Notes: a model not told the origin generated them from the sequence alone. Positions 1-7,522 are shown, counted from the stretch's first letter. The stretch is 16,849 nt of DNA from URNF01 sp045543675 (GCA_045543675.1 JAZPXM010000127.1:1-16849); one strand, 5' to 3'. A program made the numbers and translations.

Positions 1-70
1 CCGCATAAAAAGTACTGTCGCAGAACAGATTATTGCAATCGTTTTCGGCGTGTTGTGGCTTGTTGCGTGG
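1..70 (+). repeat. Perfect 70-bp direct repeat, copy 1 (at window edge)
   Basis: Bases 1-70 are identical to 156-225, at an offset of 155 bp. After base 70 the two copies diverge at once. The offset is not a multiple of three, so the copies are read in different frames relative to the membrane-protein gene that follows. Read in the frame of that protein, copy 1 continues into a different C-terminal sequence that stops at 161-163. Since the repeat starts exactly at the window edge, it could be real tandem duplication or a contig-end assembly artefact. Confidence 0.85.
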
Positions 71-1110
71 AAGTCGGAGGCCAAGCGGGTCTTAGGAAGA
101 CAACTGGGGCTATCAACTCCTTGGCTCACAGAACGACATGGCTACGATCCGACTTCCGCATAAAAAGTACTGTCGCAGAACAGATTATTGCAATCGTTTT
201 CGGCGTGTTGTGGCTTGTTGCGTGGTTCCTTTGGGCGCGGCTGACACCTTGCCGACGCAAGTGGGATATTTTAGCGTCGATAACCGCCGCTGTATGCCCG
301 TTGTATCTTTGGTGGCTGTTTTGCATATATGATGAGCTGTTTGTTTTGTTTTTGCTGTATCCCGCCAATTTCTTCCTTATTGTCCCCACAGTTATTATTT
401 TTGTTGTAACCTTTTTTGCAAGCAGTACCTATCTCCGTGCCAACACCACAAAGCAGGTCGAAAAACCATCGACCCGAAAAGGTGTTGTATTGCGCGTTAC
501 TGCGGTGGTTGTGGGTTGTACGTTGCTGGCTATACCGCCCGCGTGCGTTGCGACTGTACCTACGCATCCGCAATTAAATCCCGAATACGCAGAAAACGTA
601 CTGGTGTATTACCGTGCAACACATGGAGAGATTGCCGATATACGTACTGCAAGCGGAACCAACGTATATAAATTAGAAGGTCTTTCCACCGAAGAATTTT
701 TAGGTACCAACCTCTTTACGTTATGGGATGGAGCGATACCGCAAGTTATTATGCGTCCGGATTTACAAGAGCCGCTTTTCACCTTTTCTTTGCGCAGTTT
801 ACATTTGGCACATTATGAACACCAAGATGTCACTATTACCGATCCGCAAACGCTTTTAGCATTCCGTGAATTTGTATCGGATGAAAACAACGGCGTTGTA
901 ATATCCACCAGTGCAGAATACAGCACGCACACCGCAACAATGAATAATAATTGTGTACAACTCTTTTTTGATATTCCATGCAATATGTATTGGTTTGCCG
1001 ATTGTGATATACAAGACGGCAAGGTTATGGTATACGGTCGTTTGCACAAATCGGAGAAAGCATACGCATACGACGTCACGCACATTTTGGGTGAGTATTT
1101 TGACTTGTAA
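55..1110 (+). CDS. Multi-span membrane protein of unknown function, 5' end uncertain
   Basis: Function is not recognised. The listed start is the first possible start codon (GTG); the frame is open to the window edge, and I trust the coding sequence only from about 157, inside the second copy of a 70-bp repeat. Hydrophobic segments follow (about four in the N-terminal half, the last near 480-550), then an outer domain of about 185 residues containing YKLEGLSTEEF and FDIPC, ending YDVTHILGEYFDL. The next gene is a paralog with the same plan (YKLKGLSPDDY, FDLPC, identical last 13 residues). Compared with it, this protein lacks the first membrane span, which supports a lost or misassembled 5' end. 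No ribosome-binding site fits any candidate start. Confidence 0.6.
   Translation: MACCVEVGGQAGLRKTTGAINSLAHRTTWLRSDFRIKSTVAEQIIAIVFGVLWLVAWFLWARLTPCRRKWDILASITAAVCPLYLWWLFCIYDELFVLFLLYPANFFLIVPTVIIFVVTFFASSTYLRANTTKQVEKPSTRKGVVLRVTAVVVGCTLLAIPPACVATVPTHPQLNPEYAENVLVYYRATHGEIADIRTASGTNVYKLEGLSTEEFLGTNLFTLWDGAIPQVIMRPDLQEPLFTFSLRSLHLAHYEHQDVTITDPQTLLAFREFVSDENNGVVISTSAEYSTHTATMNNNCVQLFFDIPCNMYWFADCDIQDGKVMVYGRLHKSEKAYAYDVTHILGEYFDL
156..225 (+). repeat. Perfect 70-bp direct repeat, copy 2 (inside membrane-protein gene)
   Basis: This is the second copy of the repeat at 1-70. It encodes the first hydrophobic segment of the membrane protein that runs to 1110 (residues reading IIAIVFGVLWLVAW). The 85 bp between the copies (71-155) are unique in this window and show no clear coding match in the frame that leads into copy 2. 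Confidence 0.85.
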
Positions 1111-1146
1111 TAAATTCCTGACGTTTTTCTTGTGGGCACTATGACA
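1069..1146 (+). repeat. 3'-end repeat, copy 1
   Basis: This 78-bp segment covers the last 13 codons of the first membrane-protein gene, its stop and about 35 bp downstream. It matches 2216-2293 with about 6 mismatches by hand count (about 92%). The rest of the two genes is far more diverged, so the similarity is local. Confidence 0.85.
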
Positions 1147-1270
1147 ATAGACAATGACACCAATTCTAATAATGTCAGTTTCATTATCAGCATTATCAAC
1201 AACAATATTTCTTTGACCAACCGGATACACAGTTCCAACATAATAATGTTATAGGATGTGCATAGTATTC

Positions 1271-2257
1271 ATGAAAAACTCTATAAGATTTACCGCTTAC
1301 TATTTGTTGCCTTTTATTTTGAATGGTATCGTTGCTTTCGCAATCCATGAAACCGATGTTCTTGTTGGCTGTATCGTGATAGTCATATCCTTGGTGTGTA
1401 ACATTTTATGGGCTTGGAACACCCCAAACCAAAGCGCTTTGACTACAGCCTTACTAGCGGTATTCAGTTGGATATATGCTATCGGTACGCGCGAATTATT
1501 ACGGTATGCACCTTTGTATTGGGAAATCTTCGGAGTCCGGTTTGTCGGCGCCGTCAATGCAGTGGTTTTGTTTATATTTTCACTGATTGCAAGTAGCCAA
1601 CGGCTTCGCCGCAACACAGACAATCGAGAAAGGGTGGCCGGGAAACGTTGCGGAAGCATCATTGCAACCGGTATTATCGCGGTGTCGTTATGCATAACCA
1701 TTGCTTTCAATATGTATATAGTTGCTTGTCGGAAACGCCCGTATACAGCGGCGGAAGATTTTGGGGTTATTTCAAATCTATCTGCTAAAGCGGGATTTCC
1801 GCTCGGCAGAAACGATTCCAAAAACTATTACAAATTAAAGGGTCTGTCACCCGATGATTATGTGTATGCAGAAAGCTTGGATTTTTTGAAAATCAAAAAA
1901 GAAGTATATGTATCAAAATCCGATAATGCCGTTAAATTGTTGGAGTTGCCGATAAAGTATTTGTATGTCACCTATAACGGAGAAAAAACGGTAGTAGACG
2001 ATGAAACGAAAATACGGGAATTGATCGTGTATATTCAAAACCGCGAAAACAGCCGTCCTATCGCCAACGGCGAGGAAACGGTACCGGTGTATGGGGAAGA
2101 TATAGCAAACGCTCACATTGTGTTTGACCTGCCCTGTAAATTAACGTGGCAAATCGAGATGGAACGCACACCGTTTGGTACGATTTGGGTACATATGCCG
2201 TTTGAGTGGGGCGTATACGATGTCACGCACATTTTGGGTGAGTATTTTGACTTGTAA
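1271..2257 (+). CDS. Multi-span membrane protein of unknown function (paralog of upstream gene)
   Basis: Function is not recognised. The protein starts MKNSIRF and has about five hydrophobic segments within the first 160 residues, then an extracytoplasmic domain of about 165 residues with YYKLKGLSPDDY, VFDLPCKL and the C-terminal YDVTHILGEYFDL shared exactly with the gene upstream. The start at 1271 is preferred over the ATG at 1256: an AGGA lies at 1253-1256, overlapping the earlier ATG, though its 14-nt distance to 1271 is long. The pair looks like a tandem duplication in which the bodies diverged and the 3' ends stayed nearly identical. The next transcription unit has its -35 box inside the shared 3' flank. 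No enzymatic motif was seen; a sensory or envelope role would be a guess. Confidence 0.7.
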   Translation: MKNSIRFTAYYLLPFILNGIVAFAIHETDVLVGCIVIVISLVCNILWAWNTPNQSALTTALLAVFSWIYAIGTRELLRYAPLYWEIFGVRFVGAVNAVVLFIFSLIASSQRLRRNTDNRERVAGKRCGSIIATGIIAVSLCITIAFNMYIVACRKRPYTAAEDFGVISNLSAKAGFPLGRNDSKNYYKLKGLSPDDYVYAESLDFLKIKKEVYVSKSDNAVKLLELPIKYLYVTYNGEKTVVDDETKIRELIVYIQNRENSRPIANGEETVPVYGEDIANAHIVFDLPCKLTWQIEMERTPFGTIWVHMPFEWGVYDVTHILGEYFDL

Positions 2258-2293
2258 TAAATTCCCGACGTTTTTCTTGTAGGCGCATTGACA
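2216..2293 (+). repeat. 3'-end repeat, copy 2
   Basis: This is the counterpart of 1069-1146. It includes the end of the second membrane-protein gene and, at its right edge, the TTGACA -35 box of the pfl promoter. The matching position of copy 1 reads ATGACA. Confidence 0.85.
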
Positions 2294-2316
2294 AACGGCA
2301 CAATATATTGTATAGT
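2288..2316 (+). promoter_or_regulatory. Promoter of the pfl operon
   Basis: A perfect -35 box TTGACA (2288-2293), a 17-bp spacer and a -10 box TATAGT (2311-2316) are present. The predicted transcript would start near 2323, exactly at the 5' side of the riboswitch aptamer. Confidence 0.85.
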
Positions 2317-2323
2317 ATACACG

Positions 2324-2398
2324 AAGCTTTTACATAACTGACGGAATCGCGGAGTACCGCGGGGGAGTGTAAAAAGCTATAAGCCGACCGTCTGGGCA
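2324..2398 (+). promoter_or_regulatory. ZTP riboswitch (pfl motif)
   Basis: The fold matches the ZTP/pfl aptamer. The outer stem is 2324-2334 with 2368-2378 (one bulged A). Inside is a short hairpin GCGG-AGTA-CCGC at 2349-2360. The conserved 3' part GCCGACCGTCTGGGCA (2383-2398) forms its own small stem (GCC 2383-2385 with GGC 2395-2397). The pseudoknot is visible as GACGG (2340-2344) with CCGTC (2388-2392), where the more common G-C pair is replaced by A-U on both sides. The family senses ZTP (or ZMP), which accumulates when 10-formyl-tetrahydrofolate is short. Its place just upstream of pflB is the association for which the motif was first named; an ON switch that favours readthrough when ZTP is bound is the known mode. 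Confidence 0.93.
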
Positions 2399-2429
2399 AA
2401 TCAGTTAAAAGCTGGTTTGCCCTTTTTTT
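2394..2429 (+). terminator. Riboswitch-controlled attenuator terminator
   Basis: An 11-bp stem pairs 2394-2404 (GGGCAAATCAG) with 2412-2422 (CTGGTTTGCCC), including one G-T wobble, and is followed by seven T (2423-2429). Its 5' arm takes up the last bases of the aptamer (GGGCA), so aptamer folding and terminator folding exclude each other. Confidence 0.92.
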
Positions 2430-2461
2430 ATCGGCAAACCGTCCAAGAAAGGAGCATCACT

Positions 2462-4693
2462 ATGGTACACGAACATTGGAACGGATTTAAGGCGGGTGTG
2501 TGGCAGGATACTGTCAACGTACGCGACTTTATTCAGCAAAACTACAAGCCCTACGAAGGGGACGCATCGTTTTTGGCAGGCAGTACCGCTCGCACCGACG
2601 CGCTTTTTGCACAGGTGCAGGCGTTATTCAAATTGGAACGGGAACGCGGCGGCGTATTGGACATTGACGTAAATACCGTCTCTTCCCTTACCAGTTACGC
2701 CCCCGGTTACATCGACAAAGACAACGAACTTATCGTCGGTATGCAAACAGATGCACCGTTAAAACGCGGTGTTAACCCCTTTGGCGGCATCCGTATGGCA
2801 CGGCAGGCGTGCGCCGCGTACGGTTACCGTTTAAGCGACAAGGTGGAGGACGAATTCCGTTTTCGCACCACCCACAATGACGGCGTGTTCCGTGTATACA
2901 CCGACGAAATGCGCAAAGCACGTAAATGTCACGTTATCACGGGTCTACCCGATGCGTACGGGCGTGGACGCATTATCGGCGACTACCGCCGTGTAGCGTT
3001 ATACGGTGTTGACCGTCTGATCGAAGAAAAACAGAAAGACAAAGCCGCATTAGCAGATGAAAACTTTGAAGTCAACAAGGCGCGTTTATCGGAAGAACTG
3101 TTCCAGCAGATCACGTTCCTTGGTTTCTTGAAAGAAATGGCGTTATCGTACGGTTGCGACATCAGCGGTCCCGCCGCCAATGCAAAGCAGGCGATACAAT
3201 GGACCTATTTTGCGTATCTTGCCGCTATCAAAGAGCAAAACGGTGCGGCGATGTCGCTTGGCAGAGTGGCAACCTTCTTTGATATTTACATTGAGCGCGA
3301 CATTGCCAACGGCATCTTAACCGAGCAAGGTGCACAGGAGTTGATGGACGATTTCGTAATGAAACTGCGTATCGCCCGTCATTTACGCACCCCCGAGTAC
3401 AACGAACTGTTCGGCGGCGACCCGATGTGGATCACCGAAGCGGTTGGCGGTATGGGTAAAGACGGACGGACGCTGGTCACCAAAAACAGTTTCCGTATGC
3501 TCAATACTTTATATACGTTAGGCCCGTCTCCCGAGCCCAATCTCACCATTTTGTGGTCGACGGCGTTACCCGAAAACTTTAAACGTTTTTGTGCCAAAGT
3601 GTCGGGGGATACCGATTCTATCCAGTACGAAAACGACGATATTATGCGCCCGTTACACGGGGACGATTATGCGATTGCCTGCTGTGTTTCCGCTATGGAA
3701 ATCGGCAAGCAAATGCAGTATTTCGGCGCACGGTGCAACCTTGCAAAACTGCTGTTGATCGCGATAAACGGCGGCTTTGATACCACAAGCGGTATGCATA
3801 TCGGTCCGCAAATGCCCGTAATGGACGGAGATACGCTGGATTTTGACGCGGTGATGGAGCGGTACGATCTTTACATTGCGTGGCTCAGCCGTTTGTACGT
3901 CAACACCATGAATCTCATCCACTATATGCACGATAAATACGCCTACGAGAAAACACAAATGGCGTTACACGATACCGACGTAGAACGCTTAATGGCATTT
4001 GGTATTGCCGGCTTGTCGGTGGTCACCGACTCTTTGAGTGCTATCAAGTTTGCGAAGGTAAAACCTATCAAAGACGAACTTGGGTACATTGTGGACTTTG
4101 AAACGGTCGGCGATTTCCCGAAATACGGCAACGATGATGATCGCGTGGACAGCATTGCGCAGGATATGACCCACCGCGTTATCACCGAACTGCGCAAAAC
4201 CCCCACCTACCGCGACGCCGTTCACACCTTATCGGTACTTACCATCACCTCCAACGTGATGTACGGTAAAAACACGGGAGCCACCCCCGACGGCAGAACC
4301 GCAGGCGCACCATTTGCTCCCGGTGCCAATCCAATGCACAACCGCGAAGAAAACGGTGCATTGGCATCTCTCAATTCGGTAGCAAAACTGCGTTATGAAG
4401 ATTGTCGTGACGGTATTTCCAACACGTTTTCCATTACCCCCGATGCACTCGGCAAAACAGATGATGAACGTATCACCAACTTGGTAACGATTTTAGACGG
4501 CTACTTTGCCAAAAAAGCGCATCACATCAACGTTAACGTGTTACACCGTGAAACGCTTATCAAAGCGTATGAAAACCCCGAAGCGTATCCGAATCTCACC
4601 ATTCGTGTATCCGGCTATGCGGTGAACTTCAACAAACTTTCGCGCGAACAACAACGGGAAGTCATCAGCCGCACTTTCCACCGGACGGTATGA
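2462..4693 (+). CDS. pflB: Pyruvate formate-lyase (formate C-acetyltransferase)
   Basis: This cytoplasmic glycyl-radical enzyme converts pyruvate and CoA to acetyl-CoA and formate during anaerobic growth. The protein has 743 residues, close to the usual 740-760. The adjacent catalytic cysteines are Cys407-Cys408 in IACCVSAMEIG (the E. coli pair is 418/419). The radical glycine is Gly718 in RVSGYAVNF near the C-terminus. True PFL is favoured over diol dehydratase-type relatives by the Cys-Cys pair and length. The start at 2462 is set by AAAGGAG seven bases upstream; a longer reading frame would begin inside the terminator stem. The stop overlaps the start of pflA. Expression should be set by the ZTP riboswitch upstream. 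The formate produced can be ligated to tetrahydrofolate, which links the enzyme to the ligand sensed. Confidence 0.97.
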   Translation: MVHEHWNGFKAGVWQDTVNVRDFIQQNYKPYEGDASFLAGSTARTDALFAQVQALFKLERERGGVLDIDVNTVSSLTSYAPGYIDKDNELIVGMQTDAPLKRGVNPFGGIRMARQACAAYGYRLSDKVEDEFRFRTTHNDGVFRVYTDEMRKARKCHVITGLPDAYGRGRIIGDYRRVALYGVDRLIEEKQKDKAALADENFEVNKARLSEELFQQITFLGFLKEMALSYGCDISGPAANAKQAIQWTYFAYLAAIKEQNGAAMSLGRVATFFDIYIERDIANGILTEQGAQELMDDFVMKLRIARHLRTPEYNELFGGDPMWITEAVGGMGKDGRTLVTKNSFRMLNTLYTLGPSPEPNLTILWSTALPENFKRFCAKVSGDTDSIQYENDDIMRPLHGDDYAIACCVSAMEIGKQMQYFGARCNLAKLLLIAINGGFDTTSGMHIGPQMPVMDGDTLDFDAVMERYDLYIAWLSRLYVNTMNLIHYMHDKYAYEKTQMALHDTDVERLMAFGIAGLSVVTDSLSAIKFAKVKPIKDELGYIVDFETVGDFPKYGNDDDRVDSIAQDMTHRVITELRKTPTYRDAVHTLSVLTITSNVMYGKNTGATPDGRTAGAPFAPGANPMHNREENGALASLNSVAKLRYEDCRDGISNTFSITPDALGKTDDERITNLVTILDGYFAKKAHHINVNVLHRETLIKAYENPEAYPNLTIRVSGYAVNFNKLSREQQREVISRTFHRTV

Positions 4694-5400
4694 GTACGGG
4701 ATACGTTCACTCGATACAGAGTTTGGGCACGGTAGACGGACCGGGTGTACGATTTGTGGTTTTTCTGCAAGGATGTCATTTGCGTTGCAAGTGTTGCCAC
4801 AACCCCGATACATGGGATACAAACGGCGGCGTTATGTACACCGCCGAGCAAATTGTGGACAAAGCCAAACGGTATCGGGAATATTTCGGGGAAACGGGCG
4901 GTATCACCCTTTCGGGCGGCGAGCCGCTCTTACAGCCCGATTTTGTCAAAGAAATATTTACTCTGTGTCATAAAGCAGGTATCCACACCTGTCTGGATAC
5001 TGCGGGGGTACCGCTGACCGAAAAAGTGAAAGCGGTACTTTCGAAAACAGACCGTGTATTGTTAGACTACAAGTACACCACCGACACACTCTACCGCGAA
5101 AACGCGGGGTGCGGCATAAACGTGGTAAACACATTTTTAGCATATCTCAACGACAATCGCATCCCCGTTACATTACGGCAGGTGATCATTCCGACGGTCA
5201 ATGATACGGAAGAAAACATATTGCGGTTAAAAACCGTGGTTGAGACGCACCCGTGCATTGACAAGGTGGATTTGTTGCCGTTCAAAAAGATTTGCCAAGT
5301 AAAATATGACAACTTAGGGCTACCTTTTCCCTTTGGCAATCTCCCGGAGCCGTCAGCAGAGCACATGCAGACGTTGCAACAATATTTTAGTAAACATTAA
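4690..5400 (+). CDS. pflA: Pyruvate formate-lyase activating enzyme (radical SAM)
   Basis: This radical SAM activase takes a hydrogen from the PFL glycine to make the active radical, using a [4Fe-4S] cluster and S-adenosylmethionine. The cluster motif CxxxCxxC is Cys29, Cys33 and Cys36 (reading CHLRCKCC), with an extra Cys35 where the family often has Tyr or another residue. The SAM-binding GGEP is at 76-79 in LSGGEPLL. Length is 236 residues; E. coli PflA has 246. The ATG overlaps the pflB stop (ATGA at 4690-4693), so translation is probably coupled. A ferredoxin-like insert is absent, as in PflA and unlike larger activases of other glycyl-radical enzymes. Confidence 0.96.
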   Translation: MSTGYVHSIQSLGTVDGPGVRFVVFLQGCHLRCKCCHNPDTWDTNGGVMYTAEQIVDKAKRYREYFGETGGITLSGGEPLLQPDFVKEIFTLCHKAGIHTCLDTAGVPLTEKVKAVLSKTDRVLLDYKYTTDTLYRENAGCGINVVNTFLAYLNDNRIPVTLRQVIIPTVNDTEENILRLKTVVETHPCIDKVDLLPFKKICQVKYDNLGLPFPFGNLPEPSAEHMQTLQQYFSKH

Positions 5401-5412
5401 GAGAATTAAGCC

Positions 5413-5455
5413 AAAAAATGCGATGTAAAGTTATCACGCTTTACATCGCATTTTG
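5413..5455. terminator. Bidirectional terminator between pflA and epimerase gene
   Basis: A perfect 16-bp stem pairs 5415-5430 with 5439-5454 (core ATGCGATGTAAAG / CTTTACATCGCAT) around an 8-base loop. A-rich and T-rich flanks serve both the plus-strand pfl operon and the convergent minus-strand gene ending at 5456. Confidence 0.9.
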
Positions 5456-6616
5456 TTATTTTGCATATCGTTTTATATCGTTATCTTCATCCAGTACCGC
5501 CATAATCATATACAGACGTGGTATATGAAACGGGCCCTTGAAAATATTGCCTTTCAGCGTGGTAGACACGGTGTTGTCGTAGTGTAGATACCCGTACCAT
5601 TCGCCGTGTTCGGTGTCCACAAAATGTTGTTCACAGTACGTTTCTGTTTTTTTGTACCAGTCGCGGTATTTCTCGTCCCCGAACAACACGTACGCCAATC
5701 GCAGCGCTATCATTGCTTCACATTGCGGCCACCAGAGTTTCATATCCCATTCCAGTTGCATCGGCGGTTTTTCGTCAATATCGCAAAACGCGATGATACC
5801 GCCGTGTTTCTCATCCCAACCGAGCGGCAAGGTGATATCGATAATTTCTTTGCCCTTGTTAATGGCGTCTTGGTTGTCGGTTAAGATGCCTTCCAGCATC
5901 ACAAACCACGCCGCTTCCAGCGAATGTCCGGGATTAACAACGCGTCCCGCAGGGGTATCCACCGTTTTGCCGTCAACAGATACACTTTCGTGCAATCCCT
6001 TAGCCGTAAGAAAACCGCCGTTTAAGATCTCATCCAAACACGCCGCACAAACGGCGTTATACTTTTCTTTGTTTGCCGTATGTAAACTGCGCATCGTCTG
6101 CGCCGTGGACAGCATGATCATAACGGGGGACAACGCTTTCATACCGCTGTTTGCAGGGTTGATTTTCGGCGGGTTTTGCCGCACGCCCGTAAAGCATTCA
6201 TACGCTACGTCAAAGTAGGTTTCGGCGCTTTTCAGCACCTCTTCCCTGCCCGTTGCTTTATACAATTCCGCACAACCGATAGCGGCAAAAGTTTCGGAAA
6301 AATAATACCGCCGTTTTTGCAATTCCTTACCGTCCGCGGTCACCGTAAAAAACATTCTGCCGTCAGTATCGGTGCAAGCGGGTAAAAAGCGGTAAATCGT
6401 TTCTGCAATTTCTAAAAACGCAGGATCTTTTTCTATAGTGTTATACGCCTTAGCAAACGTCCACAACGCGCGCCCTTGAAACCATACGCTTTTTTCGGTG
6501 CCGTAAACGTTACCTTCTCTGTCCAGTTGGGTGTAAATACCGCCATTTTCGACATCGATAGCGTCTTTCATCCAAAACGGTAAGATATTCTCGAGTAGAT
6601 CCTTTTTATAGCGCAT
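5456..6616 (-). CDS. AGE-family sugar 2-epimerase (N-acylglucosamine 2-epimerase-like), copy 1
   Basis: Enzymes of this family interconvert unphosphorylated sugars at C2: GlcNAc and ManNAc, or in other branches cellobiose or mannose. The 386-residue protein has the alpha/alpha-barrel family pattern: SVWFQGRALW near the N-terminus, RRYYFSETFAAIG, NPGHSLEAAWF with His231, and KGPFHIPR with His364. The two histidines are 133 residues apart, the same distance as the catalytic His239 and His372 I recall for Anabaena AGE. Cys and Trp/Arg substrate residues cannot settle the substrate. The start at 6616 follows a very good AAAGGGGG site seven bases upstream; a longer frame to 6733 runs through the promoter and terminator and is not used. 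It is downstream of a NagB-like gene but behind a terminator, with its own promoter. Confidence 0.88.
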   Translation of the reverse strand: MRYKKDLLENILPFWMKDAIDVENGGIYTQLDREGNVYGTEKSVWFQGRALWTFAKAYNTIEKDPAFLEIAETIYRFLPACTDTDGRMFFTVTADGKELQKRRYYFSETFAAIGCAELYKATGREEVLKSAETYFDVAYECFTGVRQNPPKINPANSGMKALSPVMIMLSTAQTMRSLHTANKEKYNAVCAACLDEILNGGFLTAKGLHESVSVDGKTVDTPAGRVVNPGHSLEAAWFVMLEGILTDNQDAINKGKEIIDITLPLGWDEKHGGIIAFCDIDEKPPMQLEWDMKLWWPQCEAMIALRLAYVLFGDEKYRDWYKKTETYCEQHFVDTEHGEWYGYLHYDNTVSTTLKGNIFKGPFHIPRLYMIMAVLDEDNDIKRYAK

Positions 6617-6637
6617 ACAAATGCCCCCTTTGCGCCT

Positions 6638-6666
6638 ATCATACCACGCAGTAACAGCACACACAA
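6638..6666 (-). promoter_or_regulatory. Promoter of epimerase copy 1
   Basis: On the minus strand an extended -10 element TGGTATGAT lies at 6646-6638. A weak -35 box TTGTGT is 17 bp upstream (6666-6661). Transcription would start near 6631, just before the ribosome-binding site. Confidence 0.6.
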
Positions 6667-6700
6667 TATGTTTTTTTACAAAAAAATATTGCAATCCATA

Positions 6701-6730
6701 CAAAAAAGAAGCGGCAAAGCCGCGTCTTTT
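6701..6730 (-). terminator. Terminator after the NagB-like gene
   Basis: Starting a few bases past the stop codon, the minus strand has GCGGC-TTT-GCCGC (6723-6711), extended by two more pairs past one mismatch, then TTTTTT (6707-6702). It separates the two epimerase genes into different transcription units, at least in part. Confidence 0.8.
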
Positions 6731-6733
6731 CAC

Positions 6734-7522
6734 TTAAAACAATCCGTCTGCAATCTCTTTTGCAAGACAGAACGTAACGTTCTTATGGGTTTTTAGTAAG
6801 GTCGCGGGAATTTGCGGTTGTACATCATCCTGCAACACGTGTTTGAAAATACCATGTTGCCAAGGACGATTCAGCGCAATATAGATTTCCTTTGCTTCTA
6901 AAATCTGTTTCATACCAATAGTGATACACCATTCGGGCATACCGCGCAAATCGCCGCGCTGATAGCCGTATGCGTTAATGGTACGGGTCTCGCGCGTTAT
7001 CGGCAGTACGCGAGTTCCCAAAGCGGCAAATTCTTCGGCGGTAACGGGTGATCCCTCTTCTTCCGCTTCATTAAACGCCAAATGCCCGTTGATACCAAGA
7101 CCGCCAAGGCACAAATCGACACCGCCCAAATCTTCTATCATACGGTCATACGCCGCGGGGTCTTCTGCTGTGGGAAACAGCCGTTGAGATGCAGGCATTA
7201 CCAAATCCTCGTCCACTAACGCGTAAAATTCGGTTTCCATACGCTTTTTAAAGCTCATCGGGTGGGTGTTCTCAATCATCGTTTTGGCATCCCACATATA
7301 TTCGTCCATATTGAAAAAGTACACATCTTTCAAAGATACGCGCAACCGATTGACCAGTTTTGCCAAAATGGGATACTGGTCAGTAGGACCAACGGGGACA
7401 ATCATCACCGTTTTCTTTCCCGCTGCATTGTTTTTCATGATGACGTCCAACATTTTCAGCGCCATATCGAAATACACGTCCCACTCGGTTTTAACGATTT
7501 TAAGCTCAAACGGACTATTCAT
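6734..7522 (-). CDS. NagB-fold sugar isomerase/deaminase-like protein with altered active site
   Basis: This 262-residue protein belongs to the glucosamine-6-phosphate deaminase/6-phosphogluconolactonase fold family. Conserved parts are FNMDEY (Asp73 matches E. coli NagB Asp72) and GLGINGHLAFNE (His147 and Glu152 match His143 and Glu148). The catalytic Asp141 position is Asn145. The loop PTGGTP is replaced by PVGPTD (residues 43-48), the position of Arg172 is Tyr185, and the Lys208 motif GSQKA is replaced by NRPWQ. The phosphate-binding set is therefore mostly gone, so the usual GlcN6P deamination is doubtful and a free sugar or another role is possible. Its ATG overlaps the stop of the upstream epimerase by one base (TAATG), with GGAG eight bases ahead, so it is translationally coupled to an enzyme that acts on unphosphorylated sugars. 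Confidence 0.8.
   Translation of the reverse strand: MNSPFELKIVKTEWDVYFDMALKMLDVIMKNNAAGKKTVMIVPVGPTDQYPILAKLVNRLRVSLKDVYFFNMDEYMWDAKTMIENTHPMSFKKRMETEFYALVDEDLVMPASQRLFPTAEDPAAYDRMIEDLGGVDLCLGGLGINGHLAFNEAEEEGSPVTAEEFAALGTRVLPITRETRTINAYGYQRGDLRGMPEWCITIGMKQILEAKEIYIALNRPWQHGIFKHVLQDDVQPQIPATLLKTHKNVTFCLAKEIADGLF

Noticed and set aside
1187..1206. CATTATCAG repeated twice in the gap between the membrane-protein genes
   Set aside because: Two AT-rich 9-mers are too little to call a repeat array, a CRISPR or an operator.
813..1241. Minus-strand reading frames of 120-140 codons across the first membrane-protein gene and its downstream gap
   Set aside because: They are shadows of the plus-strand gene, Cys/Ile/Val-rich by codon complement, without start signals or recognisable domains.
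2417..2461. Longer pflB reading frame beginning with TTG at 2417
   Set aside because: It starts inside the attenuator terminator stem and has no ribosome-binding site; ATG 2462 has an excellent AAAGGAG at the right distance and gives the family's usual N-terminus.
5613..6218. Plus-strand 201-codon reading frame opposite epimerase copy 1
   Set aside because: It lies wholly antisense to a well-supported enzyme gene, has no ribosome-binding site and a low-complexity composition typical of an antisense frame.
6617..6733. Longer N-terminus for epimerase copy 1
   Set aside because: The extension is translated from the promoter and from the terminator behind the NagB-like gene; ATG 6616 has AAAGGGGG seven bases ahead and gives normal family length.
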